Source of the DNA: Peribacillus glennii
GTDB lineage: Bacteria; Bacillota; Bacilli; Bacillales; DSM-1321
NCBI RefSeq assembly: GCF_003429105.1
Contig: NZ_QVTD01000001.1
Coordinates: forward strand, 62,001 to 126,000
Direction: 5' to 3'
DNA length: 64,000 nucleotides
Shown here: piece by piece, positions 33,442 to 42,720 of the stretch
Layout: every line of letters starts with the position of its first letter
Position numbering within the stretch: position 1 is the first letter of the stretch
Notes under the pieces: model-generated
The model's input: only the letters and a program-made list of their open reading frames with translations
Database searches by the model: none
Told to the model about the DNA's origin: nothing
Translations under genes and position numbers: made by a program

Positions 33442-34413
33442 TTAAGCCCACCACATATCTGACATTTCCTCTTTAAACAGGATTTTTTTTAACAAAGCAA
33501 TTGCCTTGCTTAAACCCTCATCTGTAGAAGCCAGCATATCTTCGTGTTCAATAGAGACTACATAATCATATCCAACGGCACGAAGGGTGCTGATGATATC
33601 CTTCCACATTTTTTCGTCATGGCCATAGCCGACTGATCTAAAGGTCCAGGACCGGTCCAGAATTTGGCTGTAATGTTTGGTATCCAGTACGCCATTGATT
33701 TTTATATTCGCTTTGTCAAGATAGGTGTCTTTTGCATGAAAATGGAAAATTGCCTTCTCACGGCCAAGCTTTTTAATGGCTTCAACCGGATCGATTCCCT
33801 GCCAGACAAGGTGGCTTGGATCAAAATTAGCACCAATGCTTTCTCCTGCCTGTTCCCTTAACCGCAGTAATGTTTCAGGATTATAAACAACAAATCCAGG
33901 ATGCATTTCAAAAGCGATTTGAGTTATACCATGTAAATTGGCAAACTGTGCTTCTTCTTTCCAGTAAGGTATTACTATCTCTTTCCATTGCCAATCCAAA
34001 ATATCTAAATATTCCGGAGGCCAAGAGCATGTGACCCAGTTTGGATATTTTGCGTTCCCATGGTCACCAGGACAACCCGAAAAGCCATTTATGACTGGAA
34101 CCTCCAATTTCTCAGCTAACAAGACCGTCTTTCTCCATGTTTGATGTGCAGCTGTTGCAACCTTTTTATCAGGATGCAATGGATTGCCATGACAGCTTAA
34201 ACCGCTGATACTTATTCCTCTGCCTTCGAGAGCCCTTTTAAACGATTTGAACTTTTCGGGACTTTCCAGCAGTTCATCCGGATTGCAATGGCTGCTTCCC
34301 GGGTAATTCCCTGTTCCTAATTCTACTGTTTCGACGCCCATGCCACTCAATTTATCCAACATCTCCTCAAAAGAGAGATTTTGATAAAGCGGTGTGAACA
34401 CACCCAGCTTCAT
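33442..34413 (-). CDS. Xylose-isomerase-like TIM-barrel enzyme (LgdB type), cluster 2
   Basis: ATG 34413 lies nine bases after GGAGG; three earlier codons overlap that site. The 323-residue product matches the cluster 1 protein at 8800 in length and motifs: FEMHPGFVVY, ANFDPSHLVWQG, FHFHAKDTYLD and SIEHEDMLAS. Last gene of the cluster 2 operon, 16 bp after the LgdC-like dehydrogenase. Role: elimination or hydration step of the inferred levoglucosan-type pathway. Confidence 0.75.
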   Translation of the reverse strand: MKLGVFTPLYQNLSFEEMLDKLSGMGVETVELGTGNYPGSSHCNPDELLESPEKFKSFKRALEGRGISISGLSCHGNPLHPDKKVATAAHQTWRKTVLLAEKLEVPVINGFSGCPGDHGNAKYPNWVTCSWPPEYLDILDWQWKEIVIPYWKEEAQFANLHGITQIAFEMHPGFVVYNPETLLRLREQAGESIGANFDPSHLVWQGIDPVEAIKKLGREKAIFHFHAKDTYLDKANIKINGVLDTKHYSQILDRSWTFRSVGYGHDEKMWKDIISTLRAVGYDYVVSIEHEDMLASTDEGLSKAIALLKKILFKEEMSDMWWA

Positions 34414-34429
34414 AGTCTGCACCTCCTGG

Positions 34430-35590
34430 TTACTTATTAACCTTTACCCATTTTTGATGGGCATTGCTTTCAAAAATAGCATCATTTATACGCATGGACA
34501 CATGTCCATCCTCAAAGGTGGCAAAATCAGGCTTATCCTTAGCAGGGTCTTTGCCTTCCCGAATAAAGGAGTAAAAATTCAACATCATATTTTTGAGGGA
34601 ATCAGGCCATCCCTCATTATGGCCTCCTGGATGGTGTATCGACCCTCTTGCTTGTGATGTAAATAATGCTGGATCGGCTAAAAGCACTTCGTTCGGCTTT
34701 TCTCTATGTCCAATCCACAATTTTTCCGGTTCCTCTTGATTCCAGAAAGCAGAGCTTTTACTCCCATCTAGCTCAAAGCTAAGCCTGTTTTTTCGGCCGG
34801 CACTTACCTGGGAAACAGTGAAAACTCCCTTCGTACCGTCATTAAAACGAATAAGTACAGAAGCACAATCCTCTGTTGAAATTGAAACATCCTCATAATC
34901 CACTTGTTCACTGCCTTGGGACCCAAATGTGGCAACATTTGATTTAGGTTTCTTTCTAACAGGCAGAACCGTGGAAAAGTCAGCAAAAACCTCTACGATT
35001 CTTTTTCCTGTTACATACTGGACTGTATCGCACCAATGGGAGCCTATATCCGCTATTGCCCTTGTATTTCCGCCCTGCTTGGGATCCAGCCGCCAGTTAA
35101 AGTCTGTTTCGTACAATAACCAGTCCTGCAGATAGCTTCCATGTATAAGATTCAATGTTCCAAATTCCCCGTTTTGAACCAGCGCCTTTAAGTTCCTGAT
35201 GGTTGCATGCTGACGATAATTAAAATTAACGGCATGGATAACCTTATGTTTTTTTGCCAAATCAAGAAGCTCGGCAGACTCTTTGCTATCCATCGCCAGC
35301 GGCTTTTCAGACAGGACATGTTTACCGGCTAAGATGGCTTCTTTGTTGATCTTGAAATGAAGATGATTCGGTGTACAGTTATGAATCACCTTGATTTCAT
35401 TATCATTCAATAATTCCTGGTAATCTCCATAAGCCTTGTCAATATTAAGCTCGGCTGCTGCCTTCTCGGCCGACTCCCGGGTGCTGCCAGCAATGCCGAT
35501 TACATCCACGAAACCGAGCCGCCTAATAGCTTCAATGTGAGTAGGACCGATGAATCCTGTCCCGATGATGCCCACCTTAATTTTTTCCAT
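34430..35590 (-). CDS. Gfo/Idh/MocA oxidoreductase (LgdC-like), cluster 2
   Basis: A 386-residue paralogue of the protein at 9774. Rossmann motif GIIGTGFIGPTH, LSEKPLAMDS, DIGSHWCDTVQY and HHPGGHNEGWPDSLKN are all present. Conserved Lys, Asp and His of the family are kept, so it should be active. It follows the permease gene after a 121-bp gap containing a perfect hairpin (35638-35678) and precedes the isomerase. Confidence 0.72.
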   Translation of the reverse strand: MEKIKVGIIGTGFIGPTHIEAIRRLGFVDVIGIAGSTRESAEKAAAELNIDKAYGDYQELLNDNEIKVIHNCTPNHLHFKINKEAILAGKHVLSEKPLAMDSKESAELLDLAKKHKVIHAVNFNYRQHATIRNLKALVQNGEFGTLNLIHGSYLQDWLLYETDFNWRLDPKQGGNTRAIADIGSHWCDTVQYVTGKRIVEVFADFSTVLPVRKKPKSNVATFGSQGSEQVDYEDVSISTEDCASVLIRFNDGTKGVFTVSQVSAGRKNRLSFELDGSKSSAFWNQEEPEKLWIGHREKPNEVLLADPALFTSQARGSIHHPGGHNEGWPDSLKNMMLNFYSFIREGKDPAKDKPDFATFEDGHVSMRINDAIFESNAHQKWVKVNK

Positions 35591-35637
35591 TCATGAATCC
35601 CCACCTGCTCAAACAGTTTTCGGTATTTTAAAAATGA

Positions 35638-35678
35638 CTGGCTCATTCGCTTCCTAATATAAGTTACGAATGAGCCAG
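35638..35678 (-). terminator. Hairpin between ABC permease and dehydrogenase (partial terminator?)
   Basis: CTGGCTCATTCG (35638-35649) pairs perfectly with CGAATGAGCCAG (35667-35678); CATTTTT follows leftwards. It could reduce read-through from the transporter genes into the last two enzymes. Confidence 0.6.
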
Positions 35679-35711
35679 CACACTCTTATCCAAGATTTTT
35701 TCCCCGGACTC

Positions 35712-36704
35712 TTACTTTTTAAGCGTCTTTCTTCCGAATGCCACTGCAATAATAATGATAAGTCCTCTTACAATTTGCTGCTGGCTGACGTCAAGGCCCA
35801 TAATGATCAAGCCATTATTAATAACACCCATCATTAAAGAACCAACCACTGTACCAATTACAGTTCCTACCCCACCTGATAAGGCTGTTCCGCCAAGAAT
35901 TACGGCAGCAATAACAGATAGCTCATCGCCTTCACCGAAAGTAAAGCGGCCTGCGTGCATGCGTCCGGCATACAGGATTCCTGCAAAGCCTGCCATCAAT
36001 CCAGTTCCAATAAATACAAGCAATTTAACCTTACCTGTTTTAATCCCGGAAAACTTTGCGGCATTCTCATTACCGCCGGTTGCAAGTGTCTGGCGGCCAA
36101 ATGGTGTCTTGCGGAGCAGGATATGCCCAATCACTGCTACAATAAGTGTCCAAATCAGTAAGATTGGAATCGGTCCAATATCCCCGGAACCAAAAACATA
36201 GTTAAATGTAGAATCCACAATTGGAACAGGAGCCGTGTCTGTAATCCACATTGCCAAACCTTTTACGATCCCCATCATTCCAAGAGTTACCAGGAAAGAT
36301 GGAATCGAGACTTTTGTGATAAGCAAGCCATTGACCAATCCAATAACCAAACCTGTTGCTAAACCAACGACCAACCCGCCGATTAATCCATATCCCGCCT
36401 GTAATGCCAAGGCTGCTGTCAATGCGGAGAGGGCAGTTATGGAGCCTACAGAGAGATCTATCTCCCCTGTACTGATCACAAAGGTCATGGCAACAGCCAT
36501 GATTGTAATCATTGCCGACTGACGTGCGATATTCAGCATATTATTGGATGTCAAGAATCCATCATCGAATAACATAATGGAGAAATATATAAGTACGCCC
36601 ACAAAAGCAAAATATACAATATAGTTGCGCCAGTCAAACGTCTTTCCTGTTTTGTATGTTGTTGTATTTAATGAGTTATCGACCTTAATATCCTTGGATT
36701 GCAT
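35712..36704 (-). CDS. ABC sugar permease (RbsC type)
   Basis: A 330-residue membrane protein with about ten spans, of the branched-chain amino acid/ribose permease family. Landmarks: VISTGEIDLSVGSI, the inner-face loop GRQTLATGGNENAAKFSGI that contacts the ATPase, and AVILGGTALSGGVGTVIGT. It overlaps the ATPase gene by 20 bp with GGAGGAGC inside that gene, indicating coupled translation. It forms the channel for the two binding proteins. Confidence 0.92.
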   Translation of the reverse strand: MQSKDIKVDNSLNTTTYKTGKTFDWRNYIVYFAFVGVLIYFSIMLFDDGFLTSNNMLNIARQSAMITIMAVAMTFVISTGEIDLSVGSITALSALTAALALQAGYGLIGGLVVGLATGLVIGLVNGLLITKVSIPSFLVTLGMMGIVKGLAMWITDTAPVPIVDSTFNYVFGSGDIGPIPILLIWTLIVAVIGHILLRKTPFGRQTLATGGNENAAKFSGIKTGKVKLLVFIGTGLMAGFAGILYAGRMHAGRFTFGEGDELSVIAAVILGGTALSGGVGTVIGTVVGSLMMGVINNGLIIMGLDVSQQQIVRGLIIIIAVAFGRKTLKK

Positions 36705-38184
36705 GTTGAAGCTCCTCCTCCGAATTAATCTCCCTTCTATCCAGTTCCTTCACCACTTTCCCTTCATGAAGTACAATGACTCTGTCACTTACCGCCATAA
36801 GTTCAGGGAGTTCAGATGAAATAACTATGACTGCTTTGCCGCTGTCAGCAAGTTCGCGAATAATATCAAGGATTTCTGTCTTTGCCCCGATATCCACCCC
36901 GATTGTAGGCTCATCCAAAATAAGAACCTCAGGGTCATTGGCCAGCCATTTTGCCAGCACAATCTTTTGCTGATTCCCGCCTGATAAAAGCCCGGCAGTT
37001 TTGAAGATGTTATCGGTTTTAATTTTCAGCTTGTTAACTAGTTGATTCGACAGCTCGTTGGCCTTGCGTTCATCAACAAAGAGTCCTTTTTTCACTTTTG
37101 AAAGGATAGGCAGAATCATATTATCCTTTACGCTGTGTTCAAGGACCAGTCCCTGCATCCTTCTGTCCTCCGGAATAAGAGCAAGTCCTGCTTTTACTGC
37201 GTCCTCAGGGTTTTTGATGTTCTGTTTTACTCCATTTATTTCGATTTCACCGCTGTCTATAGAATCGATTCCAAAAATCGATCGTGCAATCTCTGATCTT
37301 CCGCTTCCCATCAAACCTGCAAAACCCAGAATTTCGCCCGGTTGAAGCGTAAAGCTGACACCATTCACTTTTGAACCAGACTTCAAGTTGTTCACTTTCA
37401 GAATAGGCTTTGCATTTGTAGAATAAGAGCGTTCCACCCATTCAAACGCCTTATCCATTTCAGCCCCTACAATATGCTGGACAACGGTTTCCATACCAAT
37501 ATCTTTAATATTTTCGGTAACTGCGTTTTTCCCATCACGTAAAATAGTGATCCGGTCACACACCTGAAAAATTTCGTCCATACGATGTGATATATATATA
37601 ATCGAAATTCCCTTGCGCTTTAGTTTCTCGATAAAAGAAAAGAGAACTTCCGTTTCCTTCTTGGTCAGGGAGGATGATGGTTCGTCCATGATCAGGATTT
37701 TTGCTTCCTGCGAAAGTGCTTTGGCAATCTCGGTCATCTGCCAGTATCCGACGCCAAGATCCTGGACCACATCATTTGGATTGATGTCCACTTCCAATTC
37801 CTCTAATAAAACCCTTGTTTTTTTAATGCCTTCTTTATCATTGAGCATTCCAAAAGAATTCTTTGATTCTCTTGTCAAAAAGATATTTTCTGCAACCGTT
37901 AAGGTCGGTATTAAGCTAAACTCCTGAAAAATCATGGAGATATAATTATCCCGTGCATCCTGCATGTTATTAATCTCTACTTTTTTCCCATCTATGAAAA
38001 TTTCTCCGCCATCTGCCTGATAGACTCCTGTTAGCGTTTTCATTAATGTGGACTTTCCAGCACCATTTCCTCCCATTAAGGCATGTACCTCGCCTTTTTT
38101 GACAGAAAAATTAACTGAATCTAAAACAGTAACCCCATTAAATGATTTTGAGATATTCTTCATCTCAAGAATAGGCTGTTCCAA
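36685..38184 (-). CDS. ABC sugar ATPase, two-domain (RbsA type)
   Basis: TTG 38184 lies six bases after AAGGTG; a longer frame from 38220 would run through the hairpin at 38207. The 499-residue protein has two nucleotide-binding domains. First: GGNGAGKSTL, ILIMDEPSSSL and a weak signature (YWQMTEIAKAL). Second: GLMGSGRSE in place of a canonical Walker A, LSGGNQQKIVLAKWL and VLILDEPTIGVD. That asymmetry is normal for RbsA/MglA proteins. It energises import of the cluster 2 sugar. Confidence 0.9.
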   Translation of the reverse strand: MEQPILEMKNISKSFNGVTVLDSVNFSVKKGEVHALMGGNGAGKSTLMKTLTGVYQADGGEIFIDGKKVEINNMQDARDNYISMIFQEFSLIPTLTVAENIFLTRESKNSFGMLNDKEGIKKTRVLLEELEVDINPNDVVQDLGVGYWQMTEIAKALSQEAKILIMDEPSSSLTKKETEVLFSFIEKLKRKGISIIYISHRMDEIFQVCDRITILRDGKNAVTENIKDIGMETVVQHIVGAEMDKAFEWVERSYSTNAKPILKVNNLKSGSKVNGVSFTLQPGEILGFAGLMGSGRSEIARSIFGIDSIDSGEIEINGVKQNIKNPEDAVKAGLALIPEDRRMQGLVLEHSVKDNMILPILSKVKKGLFVDERKANELSNQLVNKLKIKTDNIFKTAGLLSGGNQQKIVLAKWLANDPEVLILDEPTIGVDIGAKTEILDIIRELADSGKAVIVISSELPELMAVSDRVIVLHEGKVVKELDRREINSEEELQHAIQGY

Positions 38185-38206
38185 TTCATTCACCTTCTTT
38201 TTTAAC

Positions 38207-38232
38207 AAAGGCTGCTCCAACGAGCAGCCTTT
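38207..38232. other. Intercistronic hairpin before the ABC ATPase gene
   Basis: AAAGGCTGCTC (38207-38217) and GAGCAGCCTTT (38222-38232), nearly the same stem as the terminator at 31708. The leftward T tract is short, so it is more likely an attenuating or mRNA-stabilising element than a full terminator. Confidence 0.55.
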
Positions 38233-38255
38233 ATAAAATTGTCATTTATATAAAA

Positions 38256-39446
38256 TCACTGTCCAACTTTTACTTCAGATTTATTAATGTTTACCCATTC
38301 GCCTTTTTCAGCTGATTCCAGGATTGCGTCTGCAATAAGCTCAATACGGTATCCATCATCAAAGTTCGGTGAAACATGTGTATTCTCAACGATCGCTTTA
38401 AAGAAGTCATGAGTTTCAATGATTTTTGTTTCTCCGTATCCGATGCCTAGTGCAGGAATTGGCCAGAGTGCTTCCCCATATGGTGTAGCAGGTCCTGTAT
38501 AAACGGTTCTGAAGCCTTTTGCATCACTTGGATCGTCTGCGAAGCAAACCTGAAGTTCATCACGATTTTCATAATTAAAGTATAATGATCCTTTAGTGCC
38601 GTGGATTTCAAATGTCAGGAAGTTATTGCGGCCCCATGCGTTTCGGGTAGCTTCAATGCTTCCAATTGCACCATTTTCAAATTTCACCAATGTAATGACT
38701 TCATCATCGACATCTACTTTACCTTTTGGTACATCTTCACTACTGTTTTTAACGGTTCCTAATTTATCTACCCCGCCTGTTTGGATCGGCCTTTCAGGAA
38801 TCCAAGTTCTTGTTACTGCATTTACATCTGAAATTTCACCAACAAGGTAGCGGGCGAAATCTACAACATGTGTTCCGATATCCCCCAGGGCGCCTGACCC
38901 GGCAATCTTTTTCTGGAAACGCCATGATAGCGGTGAATTTGAATCTGCAGACCAGTCTTGAAGATAAGTTCCCCGGAAGTTAAGGATGTTTCCGATTCTT
39001 CCTTCTTCAATGTATTTTTTTGCGAGAGCAACAGCCGGTGTTCTTCTATAATTGAAGGCAACCGCGTGTTTAACTCCAGCAGCTTGAACCGCCTCTAGCA
39101 TTGTTTTGGCTTCTTCGGCACCTAATGCCAATGGTTTTTCAGAAATAACGTGCTTCCCTGCTTTTGCAGCCGCAATCGCAATTTCTGCATGCGTATTGTT
39201 TGGTGTCACAATGTCGATAACATCGATTTCCGGATCATTGACCACTGCTCTCCAGTCAGTAGAATAGTTGTCAAAGCCCAATTTTGCAGCAGCGTCTTTT
39301 GCGAGCTCCTCTGTTACATCCACTACTGTGTGACGGTGCGGGATTGCCGGCGCCGGCCAGAAAAACATCGGCATTGCTGCATATGCAAGCGCATGAGCTT
39401 TCCCCATAAATCCTCCGCCGATCATACCTACGTTAAGTTTTTTCAT
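38256..39446 (-). CDS. lgdA: Levoglucosan dehydrogenase-like Gfo/Idh/MocA oxidoreductase, cluster 2
   Basis: ATG 39446 follows AGGAGG by ten bases; eight earlier in-frame codons are rejected. The 396-residue protein is close to the cluster 1 copy at 11121: GMIGGGFMGKAHALAYAAMP, SEKPLALGAEEAK, YLQDWSADSNSPLSWRF and GALGDIGTHVVDFARY. All family catalytic motifs are kept. It lies between a binding protein and the ABC genes, tying the dehydrogenase to import of the same compound. Confidence 0.75.
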   Translation of the reverse strand: MKKLNVGMIGGGFMGKAHALAYAAMPMFFWPAPAIPHRHTVVDVTEELAKDAAAKLGFDNYSTDWRAVVNDPEIDVIDIVTPNNTHAEIAIAAAKAGKHVISEKPLALGAEEAKTMLEAVQAAGVKHAVAFNYRRTPAVALAKKYIEEGRIGNILNFRGTYLQDWSADSNSPLSWRFQKKIAGSGALGDIGTHVVDFARYLVGEISDVNAVTRTWIPERPIQTGGVDKLGTVKNSSEDVPKGKVDVDDEVITLVKFENGAIGSIEATRNAWGRNNFLTFEIHGTKGSLYFNYENRDELQVCFADDPSDAKGFRTVYTGPATPYGEALWPIPALGIGYGETKIIETHDFFKAIVENTHVSPNFDDGYRIELIADAILESAEKGEWVNINKSEVKVGQ

Positions 39447-39490
39447 TGTCTGTGTCCTCCTAATAATCAATTTATTATTGTATGAAGCTA

Positions 39491-40672
39491 CTAATTTAAT
39501 GCCTTTTGAATGGTTTCAGGAGCATCCTCCCTGTAAACCAGCTGCCATGATTTCAAAACATTTTCCTTTGTAACACTCAGGGATGGCACAGCTACATATT
39601 CCGGCGCTGATTTGCCCAGTATTGCATATCCGGCCAGTATTGCTTCTGAAACACCCTGGTCATACGGCAATTGAGCACCAAGGCCTTTCACAACACCGCC
39701 AACCGCAGTCTCCAATGCCACATTTGTACCTAAATCTATTGTTGTAATGACTAAATCTTCACGGTCAAATATCCTGGCTGCAGCTAACACACCTTCCGCC
39801 GGGACATCCCATACCGAGAAGATCCCGTCCAAATCCGGGTGTCTTGTCAGCATGCCTGAAGCTACCAGTTCTGTTTTATTAGGATCTGTTATTCCGCCAC
39901 GGGCAACAATTTTAATGTTTGGATATTTTTCTTTGATTCTTTTTTCAAATGCTTTTGTCCGCTGTTTCGTAACAAAGAAATCAGCTGCGTGGAAAATGAC
40001 ACCGACTTTCCCTTTTTCATGAAGTTTTTTGGCCATAATATCCGCAGCCGCTACTCCATTGCCATAATTATCAGCCGAGACAACGCTTACATAATCCTTG
40101 CCAGCTTTTAATCCTGAAGGTGGATTGTCCATAAATACCAGCTTTATTCCGGCCTTTGCTGCTCTTTTGTATGCGTCTGCAGTAGAAACAGGGTCTACCG
40201 GTATGCTAACAATTAAATCTGGGGATTTTGCCATTACAGTTTCAATATCCGACACCTGCTTTTCAACCTTGAATTGAGCGTCTGTAACAGCTATTACTTT
40301 TATCCCCATCGTTGCAAATGTTGCTTTCAGGCCGTTGATTTGTGCATTGGACCAGTCATTCCCTGCGTAATGCATAACAATTGCGGCTGTATATTTTCCT
40401 GCTTTGATCTTCTTAATTTCTTCCTTAGTGAGTTTCAAGGTTTTGGCAGACACAGCCTTTTCCCCATTTGGACCTCTACTTTGAATCTTTTGTCCGTCGG
40501 GAATCTCCGGATTTATCGTAATCGAGCCGGAGCTGTCCGTTGTTTGAACCGTTTTCGTTACTGAGCTTGTCTTGTTATTGCCCGAATCGGAGGATTGGTC
40601 CTGTACACACCCCGAAAGGATTAAACCACTAACGAGAAGAGCGATTGAAGTCATCGATATCAGCTTTTTCAT
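39491..40672 (-). CDS. Sugar-binding lipoprotein of the ABC transporter (first copy)
   Basis: A 393-residue lipoprotein with lipobox LILSGC (Cys22), a Ser/Thr-rich linker and a Peripla_BP_4 domain: TAAIVMHYAGNDW, SPDLIVSIPVDPVSTADAY, VVSADNYGNG, IFSVWDVPAEGV and TIDLGTNVALE. It is encoded inside the cluster 2 operon between the first isomerase and lgdA. The linker differs markedly from its paralogue at 31765, while ligand-domain motifs are kept, suggesting similar but perhaps not identical ligands. Confidence 0.88.
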   Translation of the reverse strand: MKKLISMTSIALLVSGLILSGCVQDQSSDSGNNKTSSVTKTVQTTDSSGSITINPEIPDGQKIQSRGPNGEKAVSAKTLKLTKEEIKKIKAGKYTAAIVMHYAGNDWSNAQINGLKATFATMGIKVIAVTDAQFKVEKQVSDIETVMAKSPDLIVSIPVDPVSTADAYKRAAKAGIKLVFMDNPPSGLKAGKDYVSVVSADNYGNGVAAADIMAKKLHEKGKVGVIFHAADFFVTKQRTKAFEKRIKEKYPNIKIVARGGITDPNKTELVASGMLTRHPDLDGIFSVWDVPAEGVLAAARIFDREDLVITTIDLGTNVALETAVGGVVKGLGAQLPYDQGVSEAILAGYAILGKSAPEYVAVPSLSVTKENVLKSWQLVYREDAPETIQKALN

Positions 40673-40711
40673 GTATAGCCCCTCTTTTTTAGGAATAAAA
40701 TCAGTCTATTT

Positions 40712-41518
40712 TCATTCAAATTGTGACAGGTATTTGCGGCTGATTTCAGCGCCTTTTTTTGGATTCTCATAACTGTCTAACTCTACAGTGATCCATCCAT
40801 CGAAGCCTGATTCTTTTAAAATTGTGATCATTTCATCAAACTTTTGATGTCCAGCTCCTAAAGGAAGGAACTCACCGTCTTGAAAGTCTTTAAAATGAAC
40901 ATATTTGATCCGATCAATGTATTTTTTTATTACTTCCACCGGGTCACCGCCGCCAGCCTCAATATGCGCAGTATCAGGAACTAGATTGATAGTGGTTAAT
41001 GGCATTAGTTTATCGAGCTGGGCTGGTGATTCAACATTCGTCCCCAAATGGGGGTGGTAACTCGGAATCAAATTGTATTGTTCAGCAATTTGAACTACCT
41101 TGTCCAGAGCTGCTCCGAGATCTTTATAATCGCTTTCTAATATACCCTTGGCACGGATGGCTCCTCCACCTACAACAAGATGCTGGGCTCCAAGTTCAGA
41201 AGCCAGGGCAGCTGCCGCTTCTATTTTTATTAGCTCTTCTTCTAGAATATCAGGAAAAATAAAGTTCCCTCCTGTATATACTCCGATGAAATCAAGAGAG
41301 GTTTCTTCCAGCAGGGCTTTAAATTCCTCTTTTTTATCTTTATATTGCATTAAATTCCCATCAAATATTTCAAACCCTTTATACCCGGCTGCACTTATGT
41401 CCCGTAATGCTTCCTCTGTAGATCCGTTGGCAAGGTAGTATAGGTCTTTCACCGAAGTAACGCCTGCTGGGTGTCCGACTACTCCTCCCCAAGTATTGGT
41501 TTGGTATCCTAATTTCAT
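40712..41518 (-). CDS. Xylose-isomerase-like TIM-barrel enzyme, first gene of cluster 2
   Basis: A 268-residue paralogue of the protein at 12376: MKLGYQTNTWGGVVGHPAG, YHPHLGTNVES, VPDTAHIEAGGGDP, YVHFKDF and VELDSYENP. Probable metal ligands are conserved. It opens the seven-gene cluster 2 operon, 97 bp downstream of operator F. Confidence 0.75.
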   Translation of the reverse strand: MKLGYQTNTWGGVVGHPAGVTSVKDLYYLANGSTEEALRDISAAGYKGFEIFDGNLMQYKDKKEEFKALLEETSLDFIGVYTGGNFIFPDILEEELIKIEAAAALASELGAQHLVVGGGAIRAKGILESDYKDLGAALDKVVQIAEQYNLIPSYHPHLGTNVESPAQLDKLMPLTTINLVPDTAHIEAGGGDPVEVIKKYIDRIKYVHFKDFQDGEFLPLGAGHQKFDEMITILKESGFDGWITVELDSYENPKKGAEISRKYLSQFE

Positions 41519-41614
41519 TTTGTATTCCCTCCATTAAAAAGTGTCAGAGCCTTGCAATTGGTTTTTGTTAAAACTCCCCTTGCTGAACCCCATCACCTCC
41601 CTGATGTTCAACAT

Positions 41615-41628
41615 TGTAATCGATTACA
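41615..41628. promoter_or_regulatory. LacI-type operator F of cluster 2
   Basis: Perfect TGTAATCGATTACA between the lacI stop codon and the first cluster 2 gene, 97 bp before its ATG. Confidence 0.8.
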
Positions 41629-41637
41629 AAATATTGA

Positions 41638-42639
41638 TTATGATAAACATTTTTTGCTCGATTCTCTTACAATCAACTTATCTTCTAAAATATATTGATT
41701 CTTATCAAGTTCATCCTTGTTGATTAATTTAATTAATAATTCGATTGCTTTTTGACCAATCTCATATGATGGCTGGGCGATTGTTGTCAGGGCAGGTTCA
41801 AAAATGGAAGCGAATTTAATGTTATCAAACCCAACAACCGAAATGTCTTCTGGAACCTTTAAGCCTTTTGATTTAATGGCTTTTATTGCGCCAATCGCCA
41901 TTTCATCGTTTGCGGCAAAAATAGCTGTCGGAGGAACACCCAATGCCAGGAATTTTTGCATTACATTACAGCCGCTTTCAAATGAGAAGTCTCCTTCCTG
42001 CACCAGAAGCGAGTCTAGAGGAATGCCATGCTGGGCCATTGCCTGCTGGAAACCTTTTAGGCGGTCCCTGCCTAATACACTGTCAAAGGGGCCCGTTATA
42101 GTGCCGATCCGCCTATGGCCTAAGGTTATCAGGTGTTCCGCAGCTTTTCTTGCACTGCTGACATTATCAATCGAAACAGTTGGAATTTCTGATCCTTCGG
42201 TATATTCACAGGCTATGACAACAGGATATTGTTTCGCTATATCTTCAACAACTTGTCCATCAACCTTGGCTGTCAGCAAAATCATGCCATCTGCTTTTTT
42301 CTGTCGAAGTATATTTAAGTATCCGCTTTCACGCTCTGCATCATTTAGGGTATCCCCCAGTAAAACCTGATAACCGCTGTCAATGGCCACGGATTCTATG
42401 CCTCGCAGTACTTTGGAAAAAAAAGTATTCGTTATGTCAGGGACAACGACGAGTATCGTTTTGGTTTCCGATCTTCTAAGCTGCCTTGCCAGAATGTTAG
42501 GTTGATAGTTCAGTGACTCGATCGCTTTTAAAACTCTTTCAGTTGTATCTTTTTTCACAGTTCCTGAGTTGCTTATCACCCTGGAGACAGTGGCCGTGGA
42601 AACGTTTGCTTTTTTAGCGACATCGACTATCCTTACCAT
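41638..42639 (-). CDS. LacI-family regulator of the two sugar clusters
   Basis: A 333-residue protein. N-terminal LacI helix-turn-helix at residues 3-25 (IVDVAKKANVSTATVSRVIS) with hinge SLNYQPNILARQLR, then a periplasmic-binding-like effector domain (VVPDITNTFFSKVLRGIE, GHRRIGTITGP, AIFAANDEMAIGAI, EDISVVGFDNI). It stands at the head of cluster 2 with identical operators on both sides and in front of cluster 1. The simplest reading is repression of both clusters and itself, relieved by a pathway sugar or intermediate. Confidence 0.9.
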   Translation of the reverse strand: MVRIVDVAKKANVSTATVSRVISNSGTVKKDTTERVLKAIESLNYQPNILARQLRRSETKTILVVVPDITNTFFSKVLRGIESVAIDSGYQVLLGDTLNDAERESGYLNILRQKKADGMILLTAKVDGQVVEDIAKQYPVVIACEYTEGSEIPTVSIDNVSSARKAAEHLITLGHRRIGTITGPFDSVLGRDRLKGFQQAMAQHGIPLDSLLVQEGDFSFESGCNVMQKFLALGVPPTAIFAANDEMAIGAIKAIKSKGLKVPEDISVVGFDNIKFASIFEPALTTIAQPSYEIGQKAIELLIKLINKDELDKNQYILEDKLIVRESSKKCLS

Positions 42640-42706
42640 AGGTTACTAAATTCCTTTCAGTGTTTCTATGCATCTTATATTGAATTTGTCTATCTGATGA
42701 ATTCAT

Positions 42707-42720
42707 TGTAATCGATTACA
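42707..42720. promoter_or_regulatory. LacI-type operator G, lacI promoter
   Basis: Perfect TGTAATCGATTACA, 68 bp upstream of the lacI start, indicating autoregulation. Confidence 0.8.
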
